DNA from: Chrysolina oricalcia
Lineage: Eukaryota > Arthropoda > Insecta > Coleoptera > Chrysomelidae
Length of the DNA stretch: 64,000 nucleotides
Direction of reading: 5' to 3'
Assembly (NCBI GenBank): GCA_944452925.2
Contig: OX101826.2
Location: 51,533,864 to 51,597,863 of the forward strand
Shown here piece by piece: positions 10,856 to 21,520 of this stretch (positions within the stretch are counted from its first letter, which is position 1; every line of letters begins with the position of its first letter). The position numbers and the translations under genes are program-made. The notes under the pieces are model-generated. The model made no database searches. It was not told the DNA's origin and saw only the letters and a program-made list of their open reading frames with translations.

Positions 10856-10898
10856 CTTGTACTGATGAGAGCTTAAGCTCGAAATACGTGTCTACGGT
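10856..10898 (+). ncRNA. Hammerhead ribozyme (type I), plus strand
   Basis: The core CTGATGA is at 10862-10868, helix II GAGC-TTAA-GCTC (4 perfect bp) at 10869-10880, GAAA at 10881-10884, helix III AUAC/GUGU at 10884-10891, and C17 at 10892. Predicted cleavage is at 10892/10893. Stem I (TTGTA with TACGG) is 5 bp, two of them G-U pairs, weaker than in its inverted partner. The differences from the partner in helices II and III keep or change pairing (GUUC/GCUC, ACAC/AUAC) without breaking it. Confidence 0.85.
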
Positions 10899-10985
10899 TG
10901 CAGAACATTTTGAGGGTTATACCCAATAACTTTTCTACTTATATTTCCCCTCGCTATATCCATCCTTTTGTTGTAAATAAAGATA

Positions 10986-11105
10986 GATTTCATCATGGGC
11001 TCAGGATTGTGGGTGGCAGTTCACCGTAATGCCATTCGGACTCTGTTATGCTCCAAATACATTCAAAAAACCTATGGAGACAGTTCTGAAAGGAATTTCC
11101 AACCT
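10986..11105 (+). pseudogene. Gypsy RT fragment, second copy
   Basis: The plus strand reads QDCGWQFTVMPFGLCYAPNT, then FKKPMETVLKGIS, which is the W-FTVMPFGL-NAP-TF signature of Gypsy RT. Only about 35 codons remain. The upstream GATTTCATCATGG is shared with the fragment at 1-60, so both derive from one local family. Confidence 0.8.
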
Positions 11106-11151
11106 TCAATGACGTTAGTAGTGACAGCATTACCTATATGGTTGTAAATAA
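11097..11151. repeat. 55-bp direct repeat, copy 2
   Basis: Partner of 10617-10671, with a few substitutions (GACGTTAGTAGTGACAGC). It lies just 5' of the second recombinase ORF and may be the 5' end of that element family. Confidence 0.7.
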
Positions 11152-11872
11152 AAGTATCTTATTTGTGGAAATGTTGCGATTTGGAAAGTCTTCGAGTGGA
11201 GAAGTTGAAGAAGCCATCAATAATAATGTGCCTTGCAATACTGTGAATTTAACTTCGTCAATTTGGCGACAATTTGCGCTCTTTTGTTTGGAAAAAAAAT
11301 ATGAACTCATAGAAGAAACTTCCACTGAAGAGTTAGCTTCTATTTTATGTGACTGAGCATTCAACATGAAGAACAATGGAGAATTCTATAAAGAGAGTGC
11401 AGTCAAAACGATTTGGAACACTTCAGCAAAAATGTACTTCAAAGAATATGAAATAATTTTTATTCCGTTCACGGACATTCAGTTTAAGAAAGCGAGAAAT
11501 GCACGTGACACAAAACGCAAAATTTTGCAAGCAATCCCAGAAAAAAGGAAGGTGAGTTCTAAGGCTCTCACAAAACAAGAAATTTTTGAAATGGCACTGT
11601 TTTGGAGTGAAGAAGAACCTGTAGGCCTTCAAAGAAAATTTTATCACATTGCTGCCTACGAATTGGCTTGGAGAGGTGGAGAAGCAGCAAATTGTAGGGT
11701 ATTCTATTTTAAAATCAAGACAGACAACCGTGGAAGAGATACCGGAAGAGTTGAATATAACCCAGGGTTTTCGAAGACAGCACAAGGTGAAAATCAGAAA
11801 TTGGCCGACAGAAAATGGTTGGTAGCAAACACTCAAGAAGATATTTTTTGTATATCCAATAAAATTGTTTAA
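11138..11872 (+). pseudogene. Second Crypton/KIAA1958-like tyrosine recombinase, one premature stop
   Basis: An N-terminal reading (11138-11356, ending ASILCD) and the next one (11366-11872, starting MKNNGEFYKESAVKTIW) are in the same frame, separated only by a TGA at 11354-11356. The protein has the N-terminal helices IWRQFALFCLEKKY, then TKQEIFEMALFWSEEEPVG, then the catalytic-Arg region YHIAAYELAWRGGEAANCRV, and stops after TQEDIFCISNKIV. Related LFK and HITCE residues continue out of frame to about 11990. The HxxR and Tyr portions are missing, so it is truncated and inactive. It resembles the DUF3504 recombinase family of Crypton origin but is a different lineage from the copy at 8570-10395. 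Confidence 0.7.
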
Positions 11873-11989
11873 ACAAATTATGGTAAGACGGAGAAACCAT
11901 ATCACATGTGAAATTAGTTTCAACTCCAAATCCTTTCTGACAAAAAACAAATTCGAAAGGATGGTACAAGAATTCTCCTATTGGAATAA

Positions 11990-13260
11990 ATGAAAATGAA
12001 TAAATGTAAAATTGAAGAATCATAAAAACATTGCAGATTAATATCAATATCATCACCGTGAATTTGTGAGACATTATAATGATTACTTTCTTGGATGCTG
12101 CCTGTCCACTCCTTTGGGACTGTATCGTCAAATAACAAAAGAAAGAGAGCATTTTGACGTTAATATCGATGCTTGTGAGATAAACTTTCGGAAAACACAA
12201 CACCGCTTCCTGATGGCCTTCGAAAAAAAAATTGGGTTAAACCATACTCATCTCGAAGACGCACTGGCGACTTCGGAGTAAAAAATATATATACGCCTTT
12301 TGTAATGTGTATGGCCCTAGAGATGTCTCGCCTCCTTGATTGATGTCCCATTTCCAGGCGATAAGGCAGTTATGGCCAAAGGATAGCAGATAATGTGGTA
12401 TAATTTCCGCTTCGGTTTCATCTTCCTCGAATATTGAGGGATTGATTTTTTTTTCATATTAACGGAAGAGTCGAGATGTTATTGGATATTGAATGTATCG
12501 GAAATGGTTTTCGCAGATGCGTTGATTTTATGTTTGTTTTGTGTTATTTTTAGCGATTTGAGAAATAACGCTCTTCACGTCATCTAACGAATTCACAATA
12601 CATGAGCTTCTCGTATATTGAGATAACTGCGCGTTATTACCGGAAATTTGTGATAATTAATGACGGAGAAAATTCAGTATGAAATTAAGGACGTCAAATT
12701 ATTCTCAGATTTATCACAAAAAAAATACCAAAAAGTAGTATGGTTGCTAGACAAACCAAGACCCAAATGATAATAAATTTGAATTCACAGTTTTACTCAA
12801 TTGTCTCCAGGCGACTTGCGACAGTCAAAATTGTCATTCGTTGAACTTCATATGTTGAATTTAAATATGCAATGTTGAAGAATTTCAAAATTTATTACAA
12901 TATTTCAAAGACAACGTGTGCTCATCAACCTTTGTTGTATCCATCATCGGAATATCATTCAAAAACACCAAACACTTTCCAGACGTTACAATACATTCAT
13001 CTGGAGTATGTGTTCACTAAAGTGACACACTGAGAGCACTATAAAGATTCCATTTTGAATTAGATAATAAAAAAGTGATTTTGTTACATTCAAATCATGA
13101 CATCAGACAGGAATGTTTCACATTGGAAAAATCATGGATGAATAAAAATGAATAAATATAAAAAAAAAATCCTAAAAATAGGAGTACGCCGTTTCGCAGA
13201 CTCACCCGGTTTCCATTTTTTTATCAACACTTTCTAAAAAAATTAAAAAGACCTATAATG
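11990..13260. other. No gene recognised
   Basis: A 71-codon plus-strand ORF (12066-12281, RHYNDYFLGCCLSTPLG) has no recognisable relative, although it follows the recombinase remnant and might be its decayed 3' part. The rest is AT-rich without TE landmarks. Confidence 0.3.
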
Positions 13261-13265
13261 ATAAT

Positions 13266-13271
<6 letters not shown>

Positions 13272-13299
<28 letters not shown>
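13272..13299. repeat. (TA)n microsatellite
   Basis: About 14 uninterrupted TA dinucleotides. The tract abuts the 3' side of the mariner remnant, which inserts at TA. Confidence 0.9.
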
Positions 13300-13339
13300 C
13301 GGAAAATTCTTAACCTACTACAGAAACAAACAAAATTTT

Positions 13340-14335
13340 AATGTCAAAATATTTTATTACTCAACATATTCTCCTCTTAATTGGATACATTCATTACAGC
13401 GAACCTGCAACGTCTCTAGACCTTTCAAAAAAATGTTTCCTTTTGCTCTGCAAATCAGACCTCCACAGCTTTTATTACCTCCTCGTTCGAAGAAAATTTA
13501 CAGACGGAGCCAAATCTGGTGATTAAGAGGGGTGTTCTAGTAGTTCAAACCCTAAATCAAGAATTTTTTGCATGGCAACATGAGGTTTGTGTTCAGGGGC
13601 GTTGTCCTGCAGAAACAAAACACCTTTGTATAGCTTTGCGCGTCTTTTCTCTTTAATTTTTTCCCGTAGAGTGGTCAGTAATGTCGAATAGTAATCTCCA
13701 GTTATTGTTCTACCCTTATCCGAAAAATCAATCATGATTACTCCATGGCAGTCCCAAAAAACTGAAGCAATAACTTTTCCAGCAGATTTTTGGACACGAA
13801 ACTTCTAAGGTCTTGGAGACCCGGAGTGTCGCCATTCCATCGATTGTTGCTTTGTTTCTGGATCGTAGAAATGTACCCAAGTCTCATCCATAGTAACAAT
13901 TCGGTTTAAGAAGTCTACATCGTTTTCAAATCGAGCACAGATCGAACGCGATGCTACTATCCTTGCGCGCTTTTGGTCAACATTCAAACATTTGGTGATC
14001 CATTTTGCAGCAATTTTTCTCATGTCCAAATTGACGTGAACTATATGATGAACGCGATCGTATGAAATATTCAGTGATTCAGATATCCGTTTTAGCCCAA
14101 TTCGACGGTCTGTTAAAATCGTGTCATGAACTGCATCGATATTTTCGGGTCCTGCCACAGAAACTGGCCTTCCCGATCGGTCATCATCTTCAATGTAAAA
14201 TTTACCTCTTTTGAAGCTTGCAGTCCAATTTTTCACGGTCGCATACGAAGGACCAAGGGTATTAAGCATATCTTCGTAAATCTGCTTACCACTTAACCCT
14301 TTTATGAACCGTACTAAATGTGAAACGTGTTCCAT
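13340..14335 (-). pseudogene. mariner (MLE) transposase pseudogene
   Basis: The ORF starts MEHVSHLVRFIKGLSGKQ with a helix-turn-helix, then the linker ENIDAVHDTILTDRRIGLKR and the first catalytic motif TMDETWVHFYDPETKQQS. An in-frame TAG (RP*KFRVQKSAGKV) follows, then FWDCHGVIMIDF and the second Asp in FLQDNAPEHK. The block EHPS*SPDLAPS has a TAA where a Tyr is expected. Immediately after it the sequence jumps to KFSSNEEVIKAVEV. A small deletion has thus removed the LAPSD Asp that completes D,D34D. The C-terminus survives out of frame as ECIQLRGEYVE. Two stops, a deletion and frameshifts make it clearly dead. Terminal inverted repeats were not resolved. Confidence 0.88.
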
Positions 14336-14399
14336 TAGTCTTGTGCAACGAGAAACATTCTTCAGAGTGTCAAAATATGCGACACCCGAATGATCTGTT

Positions 14400-15589
14400 C
14401 AACGTTTTACCTACAAGGAGAAATTATGTGCCAGACGGAAGTCACTAAAAGTGAAATGTTGTTACTAGAAAACAATATTTTGAAAATAAATGATACTAAA
14501 TACAATATTTTATAGACAACAATAAATTACTGAGACAAAATAACACCTTGCTGGAAGAAAAACTAAGTGACCAAAGAAATGTGAAAAACTAGTGAGCAAA
14601 AAACTGTACAATGAAGCAGCAAGTAAACAACGTCCAGCTGTTTCTCATGTATACAAAGGCAAACGAACAGAGTTGCCATCTTTTTCTGTAAATACTGAAA
14701 ATGAAGCTATTACCGGAAAATCGCAAAACACAAATAATTCTATAGAAGAACAAACAAACTTAATGCACTGATTAATTTGCAAAAGGATCTACAAGAATCT
14801 GAAGTTGACTTCAAAACAATCATTTACAAAAATAAATTCAGACCAAGACATATTATGGAGACGATGTCACTGAGGAGGACTTTGGTATTCAACGAAAAGT
14901 GTGTGGTTGTACCTTCACCGTCTAAAACGACATGTCACTTGTGAACAAATTTGGTCTTACATTAAGAGAAAACCTCAATTTTCTAACGTAGATGTAGTAA
15001 TAAAGGAACTTCCCACCCAATAATCACAAACCAAGTGTTTTATGTTCGAGATTTATTTTGATTTTGATGATGGCTCGATACTCCAATTTTTCGATTTTCA
15101 CAATTTCTGTAGACATATTTTTTCTTTTAATTTATTGCATAACTTTGGTTTACTTTTTTGACGTCAAACTTTACACTGACACTTCTAATAAGTTATTGTT
15201 CGTTGCTATGGTAACGTAAGTAACGTAAAGTAAGTTACTTTGTTTGTACATACCCGTTATGTTTTTCACTATTTTATTTGTTCACTTCACTTGAGATTGA
15301 TTTCACATTGTTTATTTGCCTACATGATTCTGTCTGTTAACTAATTTCACTTCACTCTTTCATTCCACTCTACCAGAGTGGTCACAATTAAACGTTGCAC
15401 AATGTTTTAACCTTCCGCTAGCCAAGCAAATTGGGTATAGACCTAGGGGGCTAGGGTTTCTTCAAACACATTCGCGATAGTATTATGAATGAAAAAAAAC
15501 GGAATTCGTCAGTCTTATTCTGACTTACCTGTTTCCCATTCTCCCAACATTGAAAAATGTTCAAAAGTTGACCAATATTCCGATTTGTT
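14400..15589. other. No gene recognised; possible decayed coding DNA at 14440-14950
   Basis: The plus strand near 14770-14930 reads, in pieces, DLQESEVDFKTIIYKNKFRP and RRTLVFNEKCVVVPSPSK. It has coding-like composition and several stops, and could be a decayed transposon protein of unknown family. The remaining DNA has no identifiable feature. Confidence 0.3.
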
Positions 15590-16765
15590 TTAAGATAATA
15601 ACTGTCTTGAAAAATAGGGGTTATGAAATGCCTGTTGTGCCCCACGTTCCGCGCCATGTTTTGAAAAATATGGGTCACGTCTGGGCAAACATGCATTAGA
15701 TTGAAGAGGAGGGGAGGATGGAAGCTCTACTTGAGTTTGGCGGTTTTCACGAGCTTTTCTCATCTGTTTGAATTCAACAAACCACTTCCATTCCTCTTTC
15801 TCCTCCTCAGACATCACTTGCCGAAAAGCAGGGATTTCGCTATTCGTGCGGGCCGTTTGATGAACGTTTCCGCGTGCAAGTGGACCCCCTTCAAGGCTAT
15901 TCCCTGTGCTAGCTCGAGAGACATTGAGACCCGAAATTACTGAAATATTGTCAGGAGTTCGGGGGCGGTTTTGGTCAAACATTCTCACTTCATTCATTCT
16001 CGACTCTATTTGCGAGTCTGCAGAAATATTAAGTGGACTGGAGGTCCCTGAACGTAACGTATTACGTTCTAAATTCTGGAATGCTTCCAATATTCGGCGT
16101 GGAGTGCCGGTATTTTTCGGGGTTTGAAATTCCCCAGCGGGTTGGCCGCCGAAAGTCAAAAAACTAGGTGAGGCCCTCAAAGGCCTACTATCAAAATTTT
16201 GAGCTGAAATTTCCCTCAGACTCAGATCACGCCCTGTATTCTGATCATCAGAAAAATTGAATCGAGATTCATCATCATTGTCTTCATCAGGACAGCCCAC
16301 AACGTGACTTTTATCCACATTCACATCATCCATACTACAATGCACAGAGTTTAACCTAGGAGATGCAAATAAATTTAAATGAACCGGTTTTTGAGAATCC
16401 AGGTGGTAACTAGATTCTGTAGCGTTATTTTCGACGCGACGCGATTCAACAACTAATTGTGAGCGCTTCGGGAGAAATGCGTGGGGCTCGCCTTCCTTGA
16501 CGGCCACGCTTGGTGAAACCCTTGGGTTTCTATTTATTGTGGGGCTCTCCAAACTAGAGCCAAAAGAAAAATTATTTTCAACAGAAAATGTACGACTTAT
16601 AGGAGCAGTTAGGATGGGCGGTAAGGCCGGATGTTTCTCAAACAGAGAACAATCAAGAGCTTAGTTAGATATAAAACTCGTGAAATTTTCAGCGGGGTGA
16701 AGTACACAAGAAGTTGGTTGAACTTTTGTTTGTCTGCGAGTCCTCGGACGTAAATTGTAGGACAT
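15590..16765 (-). pseudogene. Gag-like ORF with one in-frame stop
   Basis: ATG 16765 begins MSYNLRPRTRRQTKVQPTSC. The YNLRPR opening is common at the start of retrotransposon Gag or Gag-Pol proteins. After 34 codons an in-frame TAA (16663-16661) occurs, and the frame is then open for about 356 more codons to 15590. The product is Ser/Pro/Asn-rich, with PRRILEAFQNLERN, RPRTPDNISVISG and a charged segment EEEKEEWKWFVEFKQMRK, and it ends HNPYFSRQLLS. No zinc knuckle is visible. A canonical splice donor (ACAG|GTAAGT) lies just downstream at about 15531, and a T-rich AG stands 5' of the ATG, so a spliced host gene cannot be ruled out. The upstream tandem-repeat DNA favours a retroelement leader. 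Confidence 0.5.
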
Positions 16766-16952
16766 TAGGGGAATGTCAAAAGTGAAGTTACTTCCTAAGA
16801 AAAAATAATCGCGTGCCGTGATTTATACTTAGTAAATTCCCCTAAGACAGAACTAAACAACGCGTACAATGCTAAACCCTATATTCAAATAATCTCTGAA
16901 AGAAAAAATGGGTGAATATCACCTGTGCGGAATTCGCACACAGGCACTTATG

Positions 16953-17143
16953 CAGGAACGCTATATAAAAATAGTACCCTCAATTAAATGCTGAAAATAA
17001 AGGTATGGTTATATTATCCGCTCTGCACTCGGGAACGCTAGTGCCAGGAACGCTTTATATACAAAAAAATACCCTCAGATAATTGCTGAAAATAAAAGGT
17101 AAAGTTATGTTATACGACCTGTACTCAGAAACACTAGTGGCAC
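16953..17143. repeat. Two tandem copies of about 95 bp upstream of the Gag-like ORF
   Basis: GGAACGCTATATA, ACCCTCA, TGCTGAAAATAAAGGTA, then CTCGGGAACGCTAGTGCC, is followed by a diverged second copy that begins GGAACGCTTTATATA and ends AACACTAGTGGC. It lies in the putative 5' leader of the minus-strand ORF. Confidence 0.75.
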
Positions 17144-17299
17144 AATCAATAGTGCCATAAAAAAAGGAGAAACGCAACACTGCACTGCAATAATAGCAAA
17201 TCGCAAACCGCAATTACACTGCACTATAATTAAGCCGTGGCAAGAACTCTGTCTCGTTGACTTATTATCACTTAAAAAAAAAAAAATAATACCGACTTA

Positions 17300-17550
17300 T
17301 GCCCGCGTCTCGTTCGTACCGAATCCGACGCTAAGTGTACTATATCCGCGTCTTGTTCGAACCGACGTTCGAAGCTAAGTGTTATACCCGCGTCTTGTTC
17401 GAACCAACGTTCGAAGCTAAGTGTTATACCCGCGTCTTGTTCGAACCAACGTTCGAAGCTAAGTGTTATACCCGCGTCTTGTTCGAACCAACGTTCGAAG
17501 CTAAGTGTTATACCCGCGTCTTGTTCGAACCAACGTTCGAAGCTAAGTGT
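17300..17550. repeat. Tandem array of 45-bp units, five to six copies
   Basis: The unit CCGCGTCTTGTTCGAACC plus AACGTTCGAAGCTAAGTGTTATA is repeated almost perfectly (17348-17550), with a more diverged first copy at about 17301. The unit holds the palindromes TTCGAA (twice) and AACGTT. Such near-identical arrays upstream of a Gag-like ORF resemble promoter or enhancer repeats in LTR-retroelement leaders. The 127-codon ORF through the array is an accident of a period divisible by three. Confidence 0.9.
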
Positions 17551-17559
17551 CCTTTTTCA

Positions 17560-19242
17560 CTATTCCAAAACTCTCCTCTGCCCTATTCGAAAGCTAATTT
17601 CCCAGAACTTTCTGCAAGGCATAAAAAAACCGTTTGTGTCTGCATACCATATGTCTCCTTTTCCACAGAACTGCATTCAAAAATATTATTTTTCCTTAAA
17701 ATCTTCAACATTCGTTGAAGAGGCAAACAGTAAAATTAATATTCTTTAGAATATTTCAGACCCCCTGTGCTGAGAACATCTTTTAGTCCGAAAACAACTC
17801 AAGTATTGTTTGCCCGCCTAGAATAGTTAACAGATGTCTTAATCTCTTCTTTTTCTAAGCAACCCATTTCGTGTACTCGGTATCTACTTTCTCTAGCGCC
17901 GAGAAACGGATGAGATCGTCGAAGTTTTTTTAGAAATGCGTGTGAAAGGTTTATTTCAATAAAGTTGACATATCATTCGCGGGGAGATAATTAATATAGA
18001 TTTCCATACGACATAACATTATACAATTATCACACGGACAAAATTGTCATATAGTCAGCTTTTCCCTAATATCTCAGAAACCTTCACTTTCAGGCACATG
18101 AAATGTCATGACGTTTAGGTTGAGTATCGATGATGTCAAACACTTTTATTTCAATTCATCTGTCTAAAAAAAATATGAAGGAAAATATCGCCACGTACCA
18201 CCGTTACTACGCCACTGGTTTACAAAAAGGAAAAATCATGACTTCAAACTATCACATTGATAAACCTAGATGAGTGTACCAAGTTTGATTTTTTTTCTGA
18301 TTTTTTTTCGTATTTTCGACATCTCAAAGGGGACATTTTAATACATGCATTGATGAAACTTTTCACCTCGAAATGGGGTGAGGAATCTATTTGCGGAGTT
18401 TGTCGATCTCATTCTAACTCAGCCTGTATCTGGCAACATAATTTTATAATTAACAGTACAATAAGAATAAAATACAACTACTTCAAAATGAGAACATATC
18501 AATTCTCATTCAAACCACATTTTCATCATACAAAAATCATCTAAACTACCGAACTTTCTAATTAGACACCCCATTAGAGTAAGCTCGCTCCAATGCAAAC
18601 AAAACGAACCCACAGTCTGGGAACATTGGGATATACCTTGAATTAATACAAACAAGAAGCGCAAGATAATCAACAAAAAGCTTACGATGCTGAGCTCCCG
18701 ATAGAGTATTTGTCGTAACAGGCAATTCCGAAGAAAATTAGCAGTCGTAAAGGGTGCCTTGCAACACGGCAAGGGATCGGGGATTGATTGGCTCTTTTTG
18801 GTGCAAAACGGGGTGAAACCCGAAATAATAAAGAGAACATCTCTTTATATTTTCATTACTGACTGTTATTTCTTCTTTTCCATCAAACTCTGTCGTCGAT
18901 ACGAGGGGGGATGTTAGGCGCATATCTGAAGAAAAATTTTGAGCAATGAGCTAAAATTTTTCCTTTATCAACATGAATACCTTCCAAGAGAGGTTATCGT
19001 GAACGGTGGAAAATAGAGACTGAAGTTTGTCTTTCAGACGCAGATGATTCCACATGAAGATCCTGTTCATATTTTCAATAAAAACATCAATCCGAGTTCA
19101 AATTTTGAAAAACAAAATCCGACTTTGAAGTCGGAATTTTATATTTCCGACTCCAAATCAAAAACTGCAAATCGATTCGAATAAAAATAAAACTGGATCG
19201 ACTAAAAATTTGAAATCCTAGTTTCTGTTTTCTGAAGGACCA
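17560..19242. other. No gene recognised
   Basis: ORFs up to 95 codons have no recognisable content. Stretches at 18720-18800 are slightly GC-richer. No RNA gene or TE terminus was identified. Confidence 0.35.
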
Positions 19243-20645
19243 GGCAGACGGCTTATGGATAAACGGGCTTCGGTGAAATTTCATGAATTGTTAGTAAATT
19301 GTAGTTGGCGATTTTCTGAATAATAGTGTCCATGGGCCAAACTCAATCCTATGACTAGTTTCAGAGATACAGGGCGTTGACATTGGAAAATAGCCATTTT
19401 TTAAAGGCATGTATTTCTTAATTTCTTATATTATTCTTATACTAACAGCATGTTGTATCGAAATTGTATTTTTCAAGAATTTGAATATTGACTTTGAACG
19501 TCCATTATAATTTTTTCACGAATACAAATTTCTTGTGTTATACAATTTTGATATCACCACAAAAAAGACAATTTAATGATGTAGTGTGCAGCAGTTTATG
19601 AAAAAAAATCTACTCCCAAAACTTCTATTAAAAACGTTTCTCAAATGTTCTGAGTATTTTCGTAACGTAGAAGGTAGAATAATTATTTAACAATATTTTA
19701 CCAGGTAAATGAATTAGGAAAGTGCAAAATTGTACCAACAGCACAAAAAAAACTACTGAGAGGGGCAAAACCTCATAATTTTTATATAAATCAAATGTCT
19801 CGAAAACGGTGAGACTTTTATACGGGGGATTTTTCATAGCAAGTAGGGCACACTTAGATCTACATTATCCTTCAGTTTGACGTGGTTTTTACGGGACACC
19901 CACTTTTGAAGGAAATAATGATAGGCTTACCATCATATTGTCGGGATAAAAAAAAACTGATCATAGCAAGTTGACAAAACTTCTACATCCGACCAACACA
20001 CTCAAAGTGAAGGTAATATAAAAGTATCACAGAAATTCACCTGGAAAATATTTAATTACAGGAAGATTTCCACAAAAAAATCGATTCTCGGATTTTCTTC
20101 CATACATATCTTTTGAATATTCCTGTGTATCATATATAAATTATACATATTTCAAAATGACTTAATGTCACCTAACCTAACATGCAGTAAAAAGTATATA
20201 AAATTTTATTATACATAGGATCCAGGATCCCTGTGAAAAATGTTGGAATACCGTATCATTATAAATCAACCAGAAGCAAATCCAGACAGATATTTAAATT
20301 CTTGAAAGTTGAATTATTATTATTATGAAGTCAACGTTCCGTTTTTTTTTTCATTTTTGAGTAACCCTGTATCAAATGAAACTTTTTCTCATGAGGTACT
20401 GATGTTTAGTGGCACTGGAACACTACCAAAGAAAAAAATTCTTGACACATTGAAGAGAATAAGAAATACATGCGTTTAAAAAATGGCTATTTTCGAACTG
20501 CAACACCCTGTATCTCTGAAATTAGTCATAGGATTGAGTTGGGCCCATGAACACTACTGTTCAGAAAGTCGTCAACTACAATTTATATACTAACAATTCA
20601 TGAAATTTCACAGAAGCCCATTTATCTGGTACTTTCTAAATACAC
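19243..20645. mobile_element. Inverted-repeat element, about 200-bp arms
   Basis: The left arm (about 19243-19445) contains AAATTTCATGAATTGTTAGTA, CATGGGCCAAACTCAATCC, TTTCAGAGATACAGGGCG and AAATAGCCATTTTTTAAA. The right arm (about 20437-20645) has the complements in reverse order, including CACCCTGTATCTCTGAAATT. It is non-coding inside, with a short AT-rich centre of about 990 bp. It resembles the CAGGGTG-containing foldbacks elsewhere in the window and may be a non-autonomous DNA transposon. Confidence 0.6.
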
Positions 20646-21520
20646 CTTGCATCTCCTTTGCTAATCTCTCTCTTTCAAGGATCCTCATTGCGACAAAACT
20701 TATTCCACGTCAAAGCACAAACTGACAAAATTAAATGACTTATCACTTCGTCTGTCTCGTCCTGCATTCTGATCCGTTTTGATGTAAACTTCTCTTGTAA
20801 ATACGATCATTTGGGATCAGATCACCGAAGCAAGTCGACATAATGCCATCATTCCAGTAAAAAGTGCGCTTCGTTGTAATTAAAACGGCCTATTTCGGAA
20901 AGCAAACCCGAAAACAATAGCGTCCCAGTCCCAAATTCCAAGGAATTATGTTTTTGTTTCTGCAAATGATCTTGGGCGAGGAAAAACGCGTAGTTCAGCT
21001 TTATGAAAAACTTTTTTGCCTTCACAGGTTCTGTAGAGCTGATTAATATTCCTTCGGGGTGGAACTAAGAAGTTATCATGTTGTTACTGGAAAATGTTTT
21101 TCCTTATCGACTTCACATGGATATAAATATTGTCATACGAGAATTAAGAGTCATCCATAGCACGTCACACCGAACAGTCAAATTCCTTCTTCACCCCGCC
21201 TAGCTAAGATTTTTAGCATATATATCTATCAACGCTGAAGATGATGAAACCAATGATTCCATGAAAGGTATATTTTATGTACGCTTTCAGTGGTCCCATC
21301 AGAATTCGGGAATCTCTCAATTTTTGCTATTCATAATGTCAAAGCGATTTTTCTCTGAATAATCATCAAAACCAAAAATCAATGAAGTTCCCGAATTTAC
21401 ACAAATGCGTTTAATCATCTGGTCGAAAAAAATTCATTTAGAAAAAAAGAAGGTAGTGTTTGCTCTTAAGGAAAAGTGATAGCTGAATGAAGGCTACCGT
21501 CGAATTGCCTGAATTTTTGA
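20646..21520. other. No gene recognised
   Basis: AT-rich sequence without ORFs, terminal repeats or RNA signatures that I can support. Confidence 0.35.

Larger units (their letters stand above)
10672..10969. mobile_element. 298-bp foldback element carrying two inverted hammerhead ribozymes
   Basis: The element is flanked by an 11-bp perfect direct repeat, GTTGTAAATAA (10661-10671 and 10970-10980), a plausible target-site duplication. Its arms (about 10672-10755 and 10857-10940) are inverted repeats. They start AGTAGAAAAGTTATT and contain ACCCTCAAAAT followed by a complete hammerhead in each. The right end adds about 29 bp, including CCCCTCGCTATATCCATCC, which recurs at about 40157. It has no coding capacity. 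Architecture and ribozymes match terminal repeats of Penelope-like or retrozyme-like elements; the autonomous partner is not in this window. Confidence 0.8.

Noticed and set aside
17335..17718. 127-codon ORF with repeated YTRVLFEPTFEAKC
   Set aside because: The 45-bp repeat length is divisible by three, so any frame without a stop stays open through the array; no protein evidence.
21232..21260. CTGAAGATGATGAAACC resembling a hammerhead core
   Set aside because: There is no room for helix II between the core and GAAAC and no stem I complement.
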